Source of the DNA: Lachnospiraceae bacterium
GTDB taxonomy: Bacteria; Bacillota; Clostridia; Lachnospirales; Lachnospiraceae
DNA length: 53,833 nucleotides
Direction: 5' to 3'
Assembly (NCBI GenBank): GCA_026169045.1
Contig: JAPFDH010000118.1
Coordinates: 1-53,833, forward strand
Shown: positions 1 to 9,885 of the stretch, one piece after another
Layout of the letters: every line of letters starts with the position of its first letter
Numbering within the stretch: the stretch's first letter is position 1
Translations under genes and position numbers: made by a program
The notes under the pieces: model-generated
Told to the model about the DNA's origin: nothing
The model's database searches: none
What the model saw: only the letters and a program-made list of their open reading frames with translations

Positions 1-52
1 TATCCTCCTGTAATGAAACCAGCATCACAGGATAAAGGATACAGGAAAAAAC

Positions 53-132
53 TGTAAAAGTAAAATCCACTCCGGAGATTGTAAAATTAATTTCCACTGT
101 AACAGGAGAAGGGGGTGGAACTTAGTTTTGCA
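53..132. repeat. Three copies of a 19-bp repeat, IS21-like transposon end remnant
   Basis: Two direct copies lie at 53-71 and 80-98 (consensus TGTAAAAnTAAnnTCCACT, 16 of 19 identical). A third copy lies inverted at 115-132 and matches about 15 of 18 positions. Multiple short repeats at the ends are typical of IS21-family elements, whose transposase binds several copies per end. No transposase gene is visible in the window, so this is either the tip of an element lying to the left or a deletion remnant. The IS21 assignment is from memory of similar ends and is tentative. Confidence 0.4.
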
Positions 133-177
133 ATTTAGATTTTTTAGAAAACAAAGGTGAGGAAACACGCTATATCC

Positions 178-207
178 TTGACATTGAAGGTTTTACGGTT
201 TTATAAT
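178..207 (+). promoter_or_regulatory. Sigma-A promoter for the murE-like gene
   Basis: A perfect -35 TTGACA (178-183) and perfect -10 TATAAT (202-207) are separated by 18 bp. The predicted transcript starts about 115 bases before the ligase start codon. No riboswitch motif was recognised in the leader. A second TATAAT at 255-260 has no partner -35. Confidence 0.75.
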
Positions 208-331
208 AAAAACGATACTGTGCTGAATACTAAATCGATGAGAGATTAAGATATTATAATGAAGTCAAATATAAAATAAAACGATGCAGAATAACAAAGC
301 GCAGCAAATTCTGTGTAGGATGGGAGAATAC

Positions 332-1801
332 ATGAAAATCAAAGAACTTTTGGAACGAGTATCTTATCAGCTCCTTCAGGGAAACCTGGAACAGGAAATC
401 ACGGGATATTCTCATGATAATCGTCAAGTAAAAAAGGGAGATATGTTTATCTGCATTAAAGGTGCCAGGTTTGACACCCATGAATGTGTTCAAGAAGTGG
501 CAGCAAAAGGTGCAAAAATGATTGTTACGGAGAGACCGATATTTGTGCCGGGAGATGTTACAGTAATATTGGTAGATGATACAAGAAAAATAAGTCCTCT
601 TTTGGCGGCGGCCTTTTATGGATATCCGGCAGAAAAGATGGTAACGATCGGCATAACAGGATCCAAGGGAAAAACAACAGTTACCCATATGCTGGCAGAT
701 ATCCTGCGCAAATCAGGAAAAAATGTTGGGACGATTGGTACCAATGGTGCTATTATAGGGAAACAAATTTATGAACTAAATAATACAACACCGGACGCAC
801 AGGAAGTGCAGATGTATTTGCGTATGATGGTGGATGCCGGATGTACGCACGCGGTGATAGAGGTTTCTTCCCAAGGGATGAAACAGCACAGAGTAGACGG
901 AATTACATTCGATTATGGGATTTGGACCAATATTTCCGAAGGAGATCATATAGGTCCCAATGAACATAAAAATTTTGAAGAGTATTTATATTGTAAAGCA
1001 ATGCTTTTGCAGCATAGCAAACAGGCATTTGTTCACATTGATGATTCACATGTGGATGCATTGATGCGTTACGTTACGGTTCCCGTAGTTTTTTATGGAT
1101 ATGATAAAAAAGCAGATTACCGTGCAAAAGCTGTTGAGAAAACATATTGTGAGGAAAAAGGAGAACCTGGACTGCATTTTCATGTAGAAGGAAAATGCCA
1201 GATGGATATTCAGGTAAATATGCCTGGTGAATTTAATGTGATGAATGCTTTGGCTGCTGTATGTGTGGCGGATACCATGGGGGTTTCTGAAAAAGTCATC
1301 AATGAGGCTCTTACACATCTAAATATCAAAGGTCGTATTGATATGGTATATCGGGGCGCTTTTTCAGTATGCGTTGATTTTGCGCATAATGGCTATAGTA
1401 CGAGAAATCTTTTGGAAGCATTAAGAGAATATCGTCCGAAACGACTGGTGTGTGTATTTGGCGCCGATGGAAACCGATCCAAGTCCCGACGTTATGAGAT
1501 GGGAGAGGCAAGTGGAAAGTTGGCCGATTTGAGTATTGTGACGGCCGGACATAACCGTTATGAGCAGTTTGAAGATATTTTAAAGGATATCCATAAAGGA
1601 CTTGATAAAACAACGGGATCCTATATTGTGATTCCAAATCGGAAACAAGCAATCCGTTATGCTATTGAACATGCAAATGAGGGAGATGTTATTACCATCA
1701 TTGGACTGGGGCATGAAAACTATCAGGAAGAAAATGGAATGAAATATCCTCATAGTGATACAGAATTTGTGAAACAGGTTATTCGCGAATTAGGGTTATA
1801 A
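332..1801 (+). CDS. murE: MurE-like Mur ligase (UDP-MurNAc-tripeptide synthetase family), atypical substrate motif
   Basis: A 489-residue cytoplasmic Mur ligase, the ATP-dependent enzyme class that adds the third amino acid to the peptidoglycan stem peptide. The order is an N-terminal UDP-binding domain, a P-loop at about 107-116 (GITGSKGKTT, where most MurE have TNGKTT), a central ATPase domain with the carbamylated-lysine position at about K222, and a C-terminal ligase domain ending in a GxGHExYQ-like motif near 458-464. The meso-DAP-recognition motif DNPR of classical MurE is replaced by GHNR at about 406-409, and the usual DHLDYHG stretch reads GDHIGPNEH. The amino acid it adds is therefore uncertain. 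It may be a clostridial MurE paralogue and not the main enzyme. ATG 332 follows a GGGAG ribosome binding site; an upstream in-frame ATG at 284 lacks one. Confidence 0.8.
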   Translation: MKIKELLERVSYQLLQGNLEQEITGYSHDNRQVKKGDMFICIKGARFDTHECVQEVAAKGAKMIVTERPIFVPGDVTVILVDDTRKISPLLAAAFYGYPAEKMVTIGITGSKGKTTVTHMLADILRKSGKNVGTIGTNGAIIGKQIYELNNTTPDAQEVQMYLRMMVDAGCTHAVIEVSSQGMKQHRVDGITFDYGIWTNISEGDHIGPNEHKNFEEYLYCKAMLLQHSKQAFVHIDDSHVDALMRYVTVPVVFYGYDKKADYRAKAVEKTYCEEKGEPGLHFHVEGKCQMDIQVNMPGEFNVMNALAAVCVADTMGVSEKVINEALTHLNIKGRIDMVYRGAFSVCVDFAHNGYSTRNLLEALREYRPKRLVCVFGADGNRSKSRRYEMGEASGKLADLSIVTAGHNRYEQFEDILKDIHKGLDKTTGSYIVIPNRKQAIRYAIEHANEGDVITIIGLGHENYQEENGMKYPHSDTEFVKQVIRELGL

Positions 1802-1814
1802 GGAGGAAACGGGG

Positions 1815-2600
1815 ATGTTATACATTATCTTTGTGGTAGTTGCATTTTCAGCGTCAATTATTGGTGCCATTTGTGGAATCGGTGGTGGTGTGATTATTAA
1901 ACCGGTATTGGACATGACAGGAATATTGGATGTAAAAACAATCAACTTTCTATCCGGATGTACCGTACTGGCCATGAGCACGTATTCAATTGTTGTAGCT
2001 AAAATGGCAAAAGAGTCATTGGTGGAATGGAAGACAGCAACACCACTGGCAATTGGAGCAGCCATTGGAGGTTTGCTTGGTAAAGGGATTTTTCAGATGG
2101 TCAGTCAGGCTATGGGAGAAAAAGCCGGAGCTGTTCAGGCGGTATGTCTGATTATAATGACAGTAGGTACCTTGCTTTATACCATAAAAAAGGAACAGAT
2201 TAAGACATATCAGTTAACCAATATTGTGATTTGTGTAGTGGTGGGATTGATTTTAGGTGTGGCTTCCTCTTTCCTTGGTATTGGAGGAGGACCCATTAAT
2301 CTTGTTATTTTGTTTTTCTTTTTTTCAATGCCAACCAAAACAGCAGCACAGAATTCTCTTTATATTATACTATTTTCACAACTTGCAAGTCTTTTCTCCA
2401 CGATGGCGACAAAATCAGTGCCAGATGTAAGTTTTGTGCTTCTTGCTCTGATGATCATCGGAGGAATCATGGGAGGATATTGCGGGAGAAAAATCAATAA
2501 AAAAATTGATGCGGTAATGGTTGATAAATTGTTTATCGGATTAATGGTAGTAATTATTTTGATTAATATATATAACGTGATAAAATTCAGTACGATTTAG
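1815..2600 (+). CDS. TSUP family (TauE/SafE-like) membrane permease
   Basis: A 261-residue integral membrane protein with the TSUP layout: two halves, each opening with a glycine-rich loop (GxxxGIGGGVI near residue 20 and SFLGIGGGPIN near 155) next to hydrophobic helices, seven to eight in all. The family moves sulfite, sulfonates or other organic acids. The substrate cannot be read from sequence. It starts 13 bases after the murE-like stop, behind an AAGGAGG site, so the two are co-transcribed. A long hairpin terminator follows. The fold family is clear; the role next to a Mur ligase is not. Confidence 0.8.
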   Translation: MLYIIFVVVAFSASIIGAICGIGGGVIIKPVLDMTGILDVKTINFLSGCTVLAMSTYSIVVAKMAKESLVEWKTATPLAIGAAIGGLLGKGIFQMVSQAMGEKAGAVQAVCLIIMTVGTLLYTIKKEQIKTYQLTNIVICVVVGLILGVASSFLGIGGGPINLVILFFFFSMPTKTAAQNSLYIILFSQLASLFSTMATKSVPDVSFVLLALMIIGGIMGGYCGRKINKKIDAVMVDKLFIGLMVVIILINIYNVIKFSTI

Positions 2601-2642
2601 GTTGAAAAAATGCATCGGAATTTTTTATTTTAACAATAAAAT

Positions 2643-2717
2643 GGGCATTTTAAAATTTGTGGTGATAAAAGGAAAAGTGATATATCAGTGATCCAGACAA
2701 ATTTTATTTGCCCTTTT
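2643..2717 (+). terminator. Terminator after the TSUP gene
   Basis: A long inverted repeat pairs GGGCA...AAAATTTGT (2643-2660) with ACAAATTTT...TGCCC (2697-2713) and is followed by a T run. The rest of the 320-base gap to ftsH is AT-rich leader and promoter. Confidence 0.6.
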
Positions 2718-2794
2718 TGATTTCTGCTAAATTTTTGTAATTATAAGAAAAGTATAAAATTTTATTCTCATATCAAAAAAAACTGTGAATTAAC

Positions 2795-2823
2795 TTGATT
2801 TTCAAACAAACAATATTTATAAT
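2795..2823 (+). promoter_or_regulatory. Promoter for ftsH
   Basis: TTGATT (2795-2800) and TATAAT (2818-2823) are spaced by 17 bp, about 100 bases upstream of the ftsH start. Confidence 0.65.
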
Positions 2824-2923
2824 AAAACAGATATATTGTAAAATACGTGATGAAAGTAATAAATAGCAGTGTATTTGATAACTGTTGAAAGAACATATCG
2901 TCACAGACAGAATGGAGGATAGG

Positions 2924-4852
2924 GTGGAACTGAATCAAAATAATGATAAAAAGAAACCCACAAATGGGAACGGTCCTAAGAATTCTCAGATCATTATAGC
3001 ATTGGTTATTGTTGGTGTTTTGACATTGCTTATTATGACTGGAATGGATCGGTTTATTACCAGCAGAACAACACAGCAGATTTCTTACAATGAATTTCTA
3101 AACAAATTGGATGAAGGACAGGTAAAAGCGGTAAAGATTGACGGAGACCGTTTGGAAATTGCGTTGAAGGATGAACCACTTATGACATACTACACCGCAT
3201 ATCTTCCGGATATGCAGCTTGTGGAACGATTGGATGAAGCGGGAGTTACCTTCTATGGGACAAATGAATCCGGTGGATCAGCTATTTTAAATTTTCTATT
3301 GGTTTACATTTTACCGTTTGCTTTAATTTGGATCGTAATGGGCTTTGTGCTTAAAAAAATGTCTGGTGGAAGCGGTGTAATGGGCGTAGGAAAAAGTAAT
3401 GCTAAAGTGTACGTTCAAAAAGAAACCGGAGTAACCTTTAAGGATGTAGCCGGACAGGATGAGGCAAAGGAATCTTTAACAGAGATTGTTGATTTTCTTC
3501 ATAATCCGCAGCGGTATGTTACAATTGGTGCAAAGTTACCCAAAGGTGCTCTATTGGTAGGACCGCCTGGAACAGGTAAAACACTTTTGGCAAAAGCTGT
3601 AGCCGGAGAAGCAAAAGTACCATTTTTCTCTCTTTCCGGTTCCGATTTTGTGGAAATGTTTGTCGGTGTTGGTGCATCCAGAGTACGTGATTTGTTTAAA
3701 CAAGCTCAGCAAAATGCACCATGTATTATATTTATTGATGAGATTGATGCCATTGGAAAAAGTCGTGACAGCCGTTATGGCGGTGGAAATGATGAAAGAG
3801 AGCAGACGTTAAATCAGCTTTTGGCAGAAATGGATGGTTTTGATACTTCTAAGGGAATTTTAATATTAGCGGCAACCAATCGCCCGGAAATTTTGGATAA
3901 AGCATTGCTACGTCCGGGACGTTTTGACCGCAGAATTATTGTGGATAAACCGGATTTAAGAGGAAGAATTAACACTTTGAAGGTACATTCCAAAGATGTG
4001 AAGATGGACGATAGTGTGGATCTGGAAGCAATTGCGCTGGCCACCAGTGGCGCTGTCGGATCGGATCTTGCCAATATGATCAATGAGGCTGCTATCAATG
4101 CGGTAAAGAAGGGACGTCAGGTAGTGACACAGTCGGATTTGCTGGAAGCGGTGGAAGTGGTATTGGTTGGTAAGGAAAAGAAAGACCGTATTATGAGTTC
4201 TGAAGAACGGAGAATCGTGTCTTATCACGAAGTTGGTCATGCATTAATCAGTGCATTGCAAAAAGATGCCGAACCGGTACAAAAAATTACGATTGTACCG
4301 CGTACCATGGGAGCTTTGGGCTATGTGATGCAGACTCCGGAAGAAGAGAAATATTTAAATACAAAGAGCGAAATTCATGCTATGGTAGTCTCAGCGCTGG
4401 GAGGTCGTGCAGCAGAGGAAATTGTTTTTGGAAATGTAACGACTGGGGCAGCGAATGATATTGAAAAAGCAACGAATTATGTCAGAACTATGATTACCAT
4501 GTATGGTATGTCAGATCATTTTGGATTAATGGCATTGGAGTCTGTGGAAAATCAGTATCTGGATGGAAGAAGGGTACTTAATTGTTCCGATGTCACAGCA
4601 GCAGAAATTGACCAGGAGGTTATGAGAACTCTGAAAGAGGCTTATGAAGAGGCGAAAGAATTGCTTCAGGCAAATAGAGGTGTAATGGATGAACTGGCAG
4701 AGTTTTTGATTGAAAAAGAAACCATTACTGGTAAAGAATTTATGAAGATTCTGCATGATTATCAAAATAAGGAAATGGAAGAAATGACAGATGGTCTTAC
4801 TGTTTTGGAAGAAACAGCGGAACAAAAAGAACCAGATAATCATGAAGAATAA
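2924..4852 (+). CDS. ftsH: ATP-dependent zinc metalloprotease FtsH
   Basis: A membrane-anchored AAA+ protease that degrades misfolded membrane proteins and short-lived regulators. With the start at GTG 2924 it has 642 residues: TM1 at about 23-41, an extracytoplasmic domain, TM2 at about 121-144, Walker A GPPGTGKT at 213-220, Walker B IIFIDEID at about 268-275, an arginine-rich second region of homology (RPGRFDRR near 330) and the zinc motif HEVGH at 435-439. The length is normal for the family. GTG 2924 is chosen because GGAGGA lies five bases upstream; ATG 2912 and TTG 2885 are in frame but have no ribosome binding site. It is a single-gene unit with its own promoter and terminator. Confidence 0.95.
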   Translation: MELNQNNDKKKPTNGNGPKNSQIIIALVIVGVLTLLIMTGMDRFITSRTTQQISYNEFLNKLDEGQVKAVKIDGDRLEIALKDEPLMTYYTAYLPDMQLVERLDEAGVTFYGTNESGGSAILNFLLVYILPFALIWIVMGFVLKKMSGGSGVMGVGKSNAKVYVQKETGVTFKDVAGQDEAKESLTEIVDFLHNPQRYVTIGAKLPKGALLVGPPGTGKTLLAKAVAGEAKVPFFSLSGSDFVEMFVGVGASRVRDLFKQAQQNAPCIIFIDEIDAIGKSRDSRYGGGNDEREQTLNQLLAEMDGFDTSKGILILAATNRPEILDKALLRPGRFDRRIIVDKPDLRGRINTLKVHSKDVKMDDSVDLEAIALATSGAVGSDLANMINEAAINAVKKGRQVVTQSDLLEAVEVVLVGKEKKDRIMSSEERRIVSYHEVGHALISALQKDAEPVQKITIVPRTMGALGYVMQTPEEEKYLNTKSEIHAMVVSALGGRAAEEIVFGNVTTGAANDIEKATNYVRTMITMYGMSDHFGLMALESVENQYLDGRRVLNCSDVTAAEIDQEVMRTLKEAYEEAKELLQANRGVMDELAEFLIEKETITGKEFMKILHDYQNKEMEEMTDGLTVLEETAEQKEPDNHEE

Positions 4853-4868
4853 ATAAGCTATTATGAAA

Positions 4869-4929
4869 AGGGATACTGTTTGACCGGGTAATGATTATAA
4901 CTCGAGTGTTGTACAGTATCCCTGTTTTT
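4869..4929 (+). terminator. Terminator after ftsH
   Basis: A perfect 11-bp stem, AGGGATACTGT (4869-4879) with ACAGTATCCCT (4913-4923), is followed by TGTTTTTG. Confidence 0.8.
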
Positions 4930-4938
4930 GTGTATAAT
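4909..4938 (+). promoter_or_regulatory. Promoter for uvrC, overlapping the ftsH terminator
   Basis: TTGTAC (4909-4914), an 18-bp spacer and TATAAT (4933-4938). The -35 lies inside the loop and right arm of the ftsH terminator. Confidence 0.5.
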
Positions 4939-4997
4939 GAAAGCAAGAGAAAGCTACCAAAAGCAGAATAAAAGGAAAAGAATATGGAGTGAATGCC

Positions 4998-6884
4998 ATG
5001 TATAAGGAAGGTTTTAATATTGAAGAAGAGTTAAAAAAATTGCCTGGAAAACCGGGTGTTTATCTGATGCATGACGAAAGTGACGAAATTATTTATGTGG
5101 GGAAGGCTATAAGCCTGAAAAACAGAGTACGGCAATACTTTCAAAGTAGCAGAGGAAAAACGGCTAAAATACAGAAAATGGTTTCGCATATCGCGTACTT
5201 TGAATATATTATTACAGATTCGGAAATGGAAGCATTGGTATTGGAATGTAATTTAATCAAAGAACATCGTCCCCGATATAATACGATGCTGATGGATGAT
5301 AAAGGATATCCCTATATTCGGGTTACTGTGGAAGAGGATTATCCCAGGGTTATGCTTGCCAGAAATATGAAAAAAGATAAATCCAGATATTTTGGACCGT
5401 ATACCAGTTCCGGAGCGGTAAAAGATACACTGGATTTGGTTCATAAATTGTATCAGATACGGACATGCAACAGAAATCTTCCCAGGGATATGGGGAAAGA
5501 CAGACCCTGTTTGAATTATCATATTAAGCAGTGCAGTGCGCCTTGTCAGGGATATATTTCAAAAGAAGAGTATCAAGAGGGAATTCATCATGTTATTGAC
5601 TTTCTGAATGGGAAATATGATACATTGCTAAAAGAGTTGGAATCACGAATGAATCATGCTTCTGAGGAATTGGAATTTGAAGAAGCCATTCGATATCGGG
5701 AATTAATTCAGAGTGTAAAGCACGTGGCACAGAAACAAAAGATTACGGATACATCGTCGCAGGAGGATCGGGACATTATTGCCATGGCAGAGGAAGGGAA
5801 AGATGCGATTGTACAAGTATTTTTTGTCAGAGAAGGGAAGTTGATCGGGAGAGATCATTTTCATCTGACTGTAGCTGAAGGCGATACAAAAGGGAGTATA
5901 CTTTCCAGTTTTGTAAAACAATTTTATGCCGGAACTCCATTTATTCCAAGAGAATTGTTTTTACAGGAAGAAATGGATGATATGGATATTATCGGGGAAT
6001 GGTTGAGCGCAAAGCGAGGAAAGAAAGTTGTATTGCGTGTACCGAAAAAAGGGGAAAAGGAACGTTTGGTGGAATTAGCAGCCAAGAATGCACAAATGGT
6101 TTTGCAGCAGGATAGAGAAAAAATTAAAAGGGAAGAAGTACGTACTATAGGGGCATTAAAGCAAATTGCGGGATGGCTCTGTATTCCGGATTTAAAACGA
6201 ATAGAAGCATATGATATTTCAAATATCAGTGGATTTCAGTCTGTCGGATCCATGATTGTATTTGAGAACGGAAAACCCAAAAGAAACGATTACAGAAAAT
6301 TTCGCATAAAATGGGTTCAGGGAGCAAATGATTATGCATCTATGGAAGAGATTTTGACACGAAGATTTCAGCATGGCATAGAAGAAAAAGAGGAATTGGG
6401 AAAAGATAATCACGATGTGGGAAGTTTTACCAGATTTCCTGATTTGATCATGATGGATGGCGGACGCGGTCAGGTAAATGTGGCACTGGAAGTTTTAGCC
6501 CGTTTGGAAATTACAATTCCGGTTTGCGGAATGGTAAAGGATGACCATCATCGAACGAGAGGGATATTTTTTCATAATAAGGAGATTCCGATTGATAGAC
6601 ATAGTGAAGGCTTTCATTTGATTACACGGATTCAGGATGAAGCACATCGATTTGCCATAGAATATCATCGGAGTCTGAGGGCAAAAGGAACGGTTCATTC
6701 CGTTTTAGATGATATACCGGGAATAGGGCCCAAGAGAAGAAAAGCACTGATGAAAGCATTTTCCAGCCTGGAAGAAATGAAAACAGCAGATGTGGAACAG
6801 CTGCGTTGTATAGATGGAATGAATGAATCCAGCGCCCGATCGGTGTATGATTTTTTTCATTCATCTGACAAAAGGAACGTGTGA
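4998..6884 (+). CDS. uvrC: Excinuclease ABC subunit C (UvrC)
   Basis: The nuclease subunit of nucleotide excision repair, which cuts on both sides of a lesion marked by UvrAB. It has 628 residues: an N-terminal GIY-YIG domain (PGVYLMHDE...IIYVGKA near residues 17-37), a cysteine cluster ([13 protein letters not shown]), a UVR coiled segment near 200-235, an RNase H-like UvrC domain with MMDGGRGQ, and two C-terminal helix-hairpin-helix motifs ([16 protein letters not shown]). ATG 4998 is preferred over GTG 4989 because GGAG sits eight bases before it. A hairpin of about 12 bp at 6890-6940 separates it from hprK, but its T run is weak, so read-through is likely. Confidence 0.96.
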   Translation: MYKEGFNIEEELKKLPGKPGVYLMHDESDEIIYVGKAISLKNRVRQYFQSSRGKTAKIQKMVSHIAYFEYIITDSEMEALVLECNLIKEHRPRYNTMLMDDKGYPYIRVTVEEDYPRVMLARNMKKDKSRYFGPYTSSGAVKDTLDLVHKLYQIRTCNRNLPRDMGKDRPCLNYHIKQCSAPCQGYISKEEYQEGIHHVIDFLNGKYDTLLKELESRMNHASEELEFEEAIRYRELIQSVKHVAQKQKITDTSSQEDRDIIAMAEEGKDAIVQVFFVREGKLIGRDHFHLTVAEGDTKGSILSSFVKQFYAGTPFIPRELFLQEEMDDMDIIGEWLSAKRGKKVVLRVPKKGEKERLVELAAKNAQMVLQQDREKIKREEVRTIGALKQIAGWLCIPDLKRIEAYDISNISGFQSVGSMIVFENGKPKRNDYRKFRIKWVQGANDYASMEEILTRRFQHGIEEKEELGKDNHDVGSFTRFPDLIMMDGGRGQVNVALEVLARLEITIPVCGMVKDDHHRTRGIFFHNKEIPIDRHSEGFHLITRIQDEAHRFAIEYHRSLRAKGTVHSVLDDIPGIGPKRRKALMKAFSSLEEMKTADVEQLRCIDGMNESSARSVYDFFHSSDKRNV

Positions 6885-7045
6885 TGCTAAAAGAGTTTGG
6901 ATGTAAGAGAAAGGTATTTTCCAAACTCCTCTTTACAGATAAGCTATCTCTTGTTAAAATAACAAATAAAGATGAGAAAAGTGATTTGGTATCATTCATT
7001 GAATGGACAGAACAGTTCATAAGAAAAGGAACGGGAGGAACAATT

Positions 7046-7981
7046 ATGAGTGGAGTATCCATTACGGCTTTAATCAATAAAATGCATTTGCGACTTTTAA
7101 ACAGTCAGATTAATACAGATAAAATCAAACTTATTCATCCGGATATCAATCGTCCGGCACTGCAGTTGTCAGGATTTTATGATCATTTTGATAATGAACG
7201 TGTTCAGATTATTGGGCATGTAGAATATGCATATATAAATCAGATGGATCAGGACAGAAGAATTGAGATGTATGAGAAGTTGCTGAGCAGCAAGATTCCT
7301 TGTATTGTTTACAGCAGCAATATGGAGCCGGATGAAATGTTTTTAAAAATTGCCAGTTCGTATGGTATTCCGGTAATGGTATCAGAAAAAGCCACATCCG
7401 TTCTTATGGCAGAAATTATCCGTTGGTTGAATGTGGAGTTGGCGCCGACCATTTCCATTCACGGTGTGTTGGTGGATGTATATGGTGAAGGTGTTCTGAT
7501 CATGGGAGAAAGCGGAATCGGAAAAAGTGAAGCCGCACTGGAGCTGATTAAGAGAGGACATCGTCTTGTATCGGATGATGTGGTGGAGATTCGCCGGGTA
7601 AGCGATGATACATTAGTGGGTTCAGCGCCTGGAATTACACGGCATTTTATTGAACTGCGTGGAATAGGAATCATTGATGTAAAGACTTTGTTCGGTGTAG
7701 AAAGTGTAAAAGATACGCAATCCATTGATATGGTGATTAAACTGGAGGATTGGAGCAAAGATAAGGAATACGACCGTTTGGGATTGGAAGAACAGTATAC
7801 GGAATTTTTGGGAAATCGTGTGGTCTGCCATCAGATTCCGATCCGTCCTGGCCGTAATTTGGCTATTATTGTTGAATCAGCAGCTGTCAACCATAGACAG
7901 AAAAAGATGGGATATAATGCTGCCAGAGAATTGTATAATCGTGTTCAACAGAATCTGGCAAGAAGAAATGACGAAGATTAA
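7046..7981 (+). CDS. hprK: HPr kinase/phosphorylase
   Basis: A bifunctional enzyme that phosphorylates Ser46 of HPr (or Crh) with ATP or pyrophosphate and removes it again, the master switch of carbon catabolite repression in Firmicutes. It has 311 residues with an N-terminal domain, the HGVLVD histidine region, Walker A GESGIGKS and the family signature LRGIGIIDV. ATG 7046 follows GGGAGGAA. The reading frame is open upstream to 6881, but that stretch has no ribosome binding site and does not resemble the family. A candidate substrate, an HPr-like protein with Ser46 intact, lies three genes downstream. Confidence 0.95.
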   Translation: MSGVSITALINKMHLRLLNSQINTDKIKLIHPDINRPALQLSGFYDHFDNERVQIIGHVEYAYINQMDQDRRIEMYEKLLSSKIPCIVYSSNMEPDEMFLKIASSYGIPVMVSEKATSVLMAEIIRWLNVELAPTISIHGVLVDVYGEGVLIMGESGIGKSEAALELIKRGHRLVSDDVVEIRRVSDDTLVGSAPGITRHFIELRGIGIIDVKTLFGVESVKDTQSIDMVIKLEDWSKDKEYDRLGLEEQYTEFLGNRVVCHQIPIRPGRNLAIIVESAAVNHRQKKMGYNAARELYNRVQQNLARRNDED

Positions 7982-8001
7982 ATCAATGAAAAAAGAAGAG
8001 T

Positions 8002-8040
8002 CTGCGGGTAGAGGTGTTTTATACCTGCAGGCTTTTGAAT
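8002..8040 (+). terminator. Hairpin between hprK and murB, possible weak terminator
   Basis: A 9-bp stem, CTGCGGGTA (8002-8010) with TACCTGCAG (8022-8030) and one G-U pair, is followed by CTTTTG and a second T-rich stretch. murB starts only about 25 bases later, so it may attenuate and not end transcription. Confidence 0.4.
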
Positions 8041-8065
8041 TGTTTTTTGAAAATGGAGTGCAGGC

Positions 8066-8977
8066 ATGAATATAAAAGAAATGATTGAGCAGATTGTTAC
8101 AAGAGAAAATGTGCTGGAAAATGAACCGATGAAGATCCATACCACATTTCAGGCGGGGGGAAATGCCCGTTTGTTTGTGATGCCAAGGACAGAAGAGGAA
8201 ACAGCAAAAGTTGTGCAGATTTGTAGAGAAAATCATGCGGAATGGGTTATACTGGGGCATGGAAGCAATCTTTTGGTTAGCGATAAAGGATATGATGGTG
8301 TTGTCATATGGCTGAAAAAATATTTAAATGGATGTTGGGCAGAAGAAAATGAAATGATTGCCCAGGCTGGAGTGATGATGCCGACAGTGGCCAGAGAAGC
8401 GTGGAAATGTGGACTTGGTGGATTGGAATTTGCTTCCGGTATTCCCGGAACAGTGGGGGGCGGAGTAACGATGAATGCCGGAGCATACGGCGGTGAAATG
8501 GCACAGGTGGTTAAAGAGGCACTGGTGTTAACAGAAGATGGAAAGTTACGGACAGTGAGTAACAAGGAGCTTCAGTTTTCATATCGCCATAGTGCAGTGC
8601 AATCAGAAAAGTGGATTGTACTGAAGGTGAGATTTTTGCTTTTTCCTAAAAATTCGGAAGACATAAAGACTCTGATGGATGATTATAATGGAAGAAGAAG
8701 AGAAAAGCAGCCATTGGAGTATGGCAGTGCCGGGAGTACATTTAAACGTCCAACCGGATATTTTGCAGGGAAATTAATTGAAGATGCTGGGTTGAAAGGA
8801 TATCGGATCGGAGACGCACAAGTTTCAGAAAAACATGCCGGTTTTGTAATTAACCGCGGAAATGCCACGGCTTCAGAAATATGGAGTGTATGTAACCATG
8901 TTAAAAAAACGGTAAAAGAAAAATTCGGTGTGGATTTGGAGATGGAAGTAAAAACCATTGGTTCGTTTGAAGCATAA
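8066..8977 (+). CDS. murB: UDP-N-acetylenolpyruvoylglucosamine reductase (MurB)
   Basis: An FAD- and NADPH-dependent enzyme that reduces UDP-GlcNAc-enolpyruvate to UDP-MurNAc, the second committed step of peptidoglycan synthesis. It has 303 residues, the short type-II form: FAD-binding motifs ILGHGSNLLVSD and GIPGTVGGGVTMNAGAYG, and a C-terminal substrate domain with EYGSAGSTFKRP and KHAGFVINRG. GGAG precedes the ATG at 8066. It is followed within 20 bases by rapZ, so both are probably in the hprK-whiA transcript. This arrangement ties cell-wall precursor supply to carbon regulation genes and recurs in clostridia. Confidence 0.95.
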   Translation: MNIKEMIEQIVTRENVLENEPMKIHTTFQAGGNARLFVMPRTEEETAKVVQICRENHAEWVILGHGSNLLVSDKGYDGVVIWLKKYLNGCWAEENEMIAQAGVMMPTVAREAWKCGLGGLEFASGIPGTVGGGVTMNAGAYGGEMAQVVKEALVLTEDGKLRTVSNKELQFSYRHSAVQSEKWIVLKVRFLLFPKNSEDIKTLMDDYNGRRREKQPLEYGSAGSTFKRPTGYFAGKLIEDAGLKGYRIGDAQVSEKHAGFVINRGNATASEIWSVCNHVKKTVKEKFGVDLEMEVKTIGSFEA

Positions 8978-8996
8978 GCAACACGGGGGAATACAA

Positions 8997-9869
8997 ATGA
9001 AATTTATAATTGTGACAGGAATGAGTGGAGCAGGAAAATCGACAGCATTAAAAATGCTGGAGGATATGGGCTTCTATTGTGTGGATAATTTACCAATTCC
9101 GCTTTTGGATAAATTTGCAGAATTGACATGTAACGCAAATTCTGATATAAATAAAGTCGCACTGGGAATCGATATTCGCAGTGGTCAGAAACTGGAACTT
9201 TTAGAGATGATGTTAGAACATCTATGGGATAATCACTTTTCCTATGAGATTCTTTTTTTGGACGCTACAGATGAGTGTTTGTTAAAACGCTATAAAGAAA
9301 CGCGCAGAAATCATCCATTGGCAGAAGGTGGAAGGGTAGATACTGGGATTCGGAAAGAAAGAGAAAAACTGCGCTTTTTAAGAGAAGAGGCAGACTATGT
9401 TATTGATACCAGCAAACTTTTGACAAGAGAACTGCGGGTACAACTGGAAAAGATTTTTGTAGCAGGTGATAATTTTAAGAGTCTTTATGTGACCATTTTA
9501 TCATTTGGATTTAAATACGGAATTCCATCGGATTCGGATCTTGTATTTGATGTGAGATTTTTGCCAAATCCATATTACTATGAGGATTTGAAGTATCATA
9601 CAGGAAATGAACCTGTGGTACAGGATTATGTGATGAAATTTGAAATCAGTAAAGTTTTTTTGAAAAAACTGGAAGATATGGTGAAATTTCTGATTCCTAA
9701 TTATATGGCAGAGGGTAAAAATCAGCTGGTTATCAGTATCGGCTGTACAGGAGGAAAACATCGTTCAGTTACCATTGCCAACGCCTTATATGAAAGTTTG
9801 CAAGATAATGGCGAATATGGCATAAAGATAGAACATCGAGATATTGATAAAGATTCCAAAAGACAGTAA
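8997..9869 (+). CDS. rapZ: RNase adapter / nucleotide-binding protein RapZ (YvcJ)
   Basis: A 290-residue P-loop protein. In enterobacteria RapZ guides RNase E to a small RNA controlling glucosamine-6-phosphate synthase; in Bacillus YvcJ affects competence. The role in clostridia is not settled. Walker A is GMSGAGKS at 8-15, a Walker B-like segment LFLDATDE follows, and the conserved C-terminal part has SFGFKYG, DVRFLPNP and SIGCTGGKHRSV. ATG 8997 follows a GGGGG site. whiA starts 16 bases later. Many Firmicutes have yvcK between these two genes; here it is absent. Confidence 0.93.
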   Translation: MKFIIVTGMSGAGKSTALKMLEDMGFYCVDNLPIPLLDKFAELTCNANSDINKVALGIDIRSGQKLELLEMMLEHLWDNHFSYEILFLDATDECLLKRYKETRRNHPLAEGGRVDTGIRKEREKLRFLREEADYVIDTSKLLTRELRVQLEKIFVAGDNFKSLYVTILSFGFKYGIPSDSDLVFDVRFLPNPYYYEDLKYHTGNEPVVQDYVMKFEISKVFLKKLEDMVKFLIPNYMAEGKNQLVISIGCTGGKHRSVTIANALYESLQDNGEYGIKIEHRDIDKDSKRQ

Positions 9870-9885
9870 AACTTAGGAGGATGCT

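Noticed and set aside
6890-6940. Strong terminator after uvrC
   Set aside because: There is an inverted repeat (AAAGAGTTTGGA with TCCAAACTC), but it has a bulge and no proper T run.
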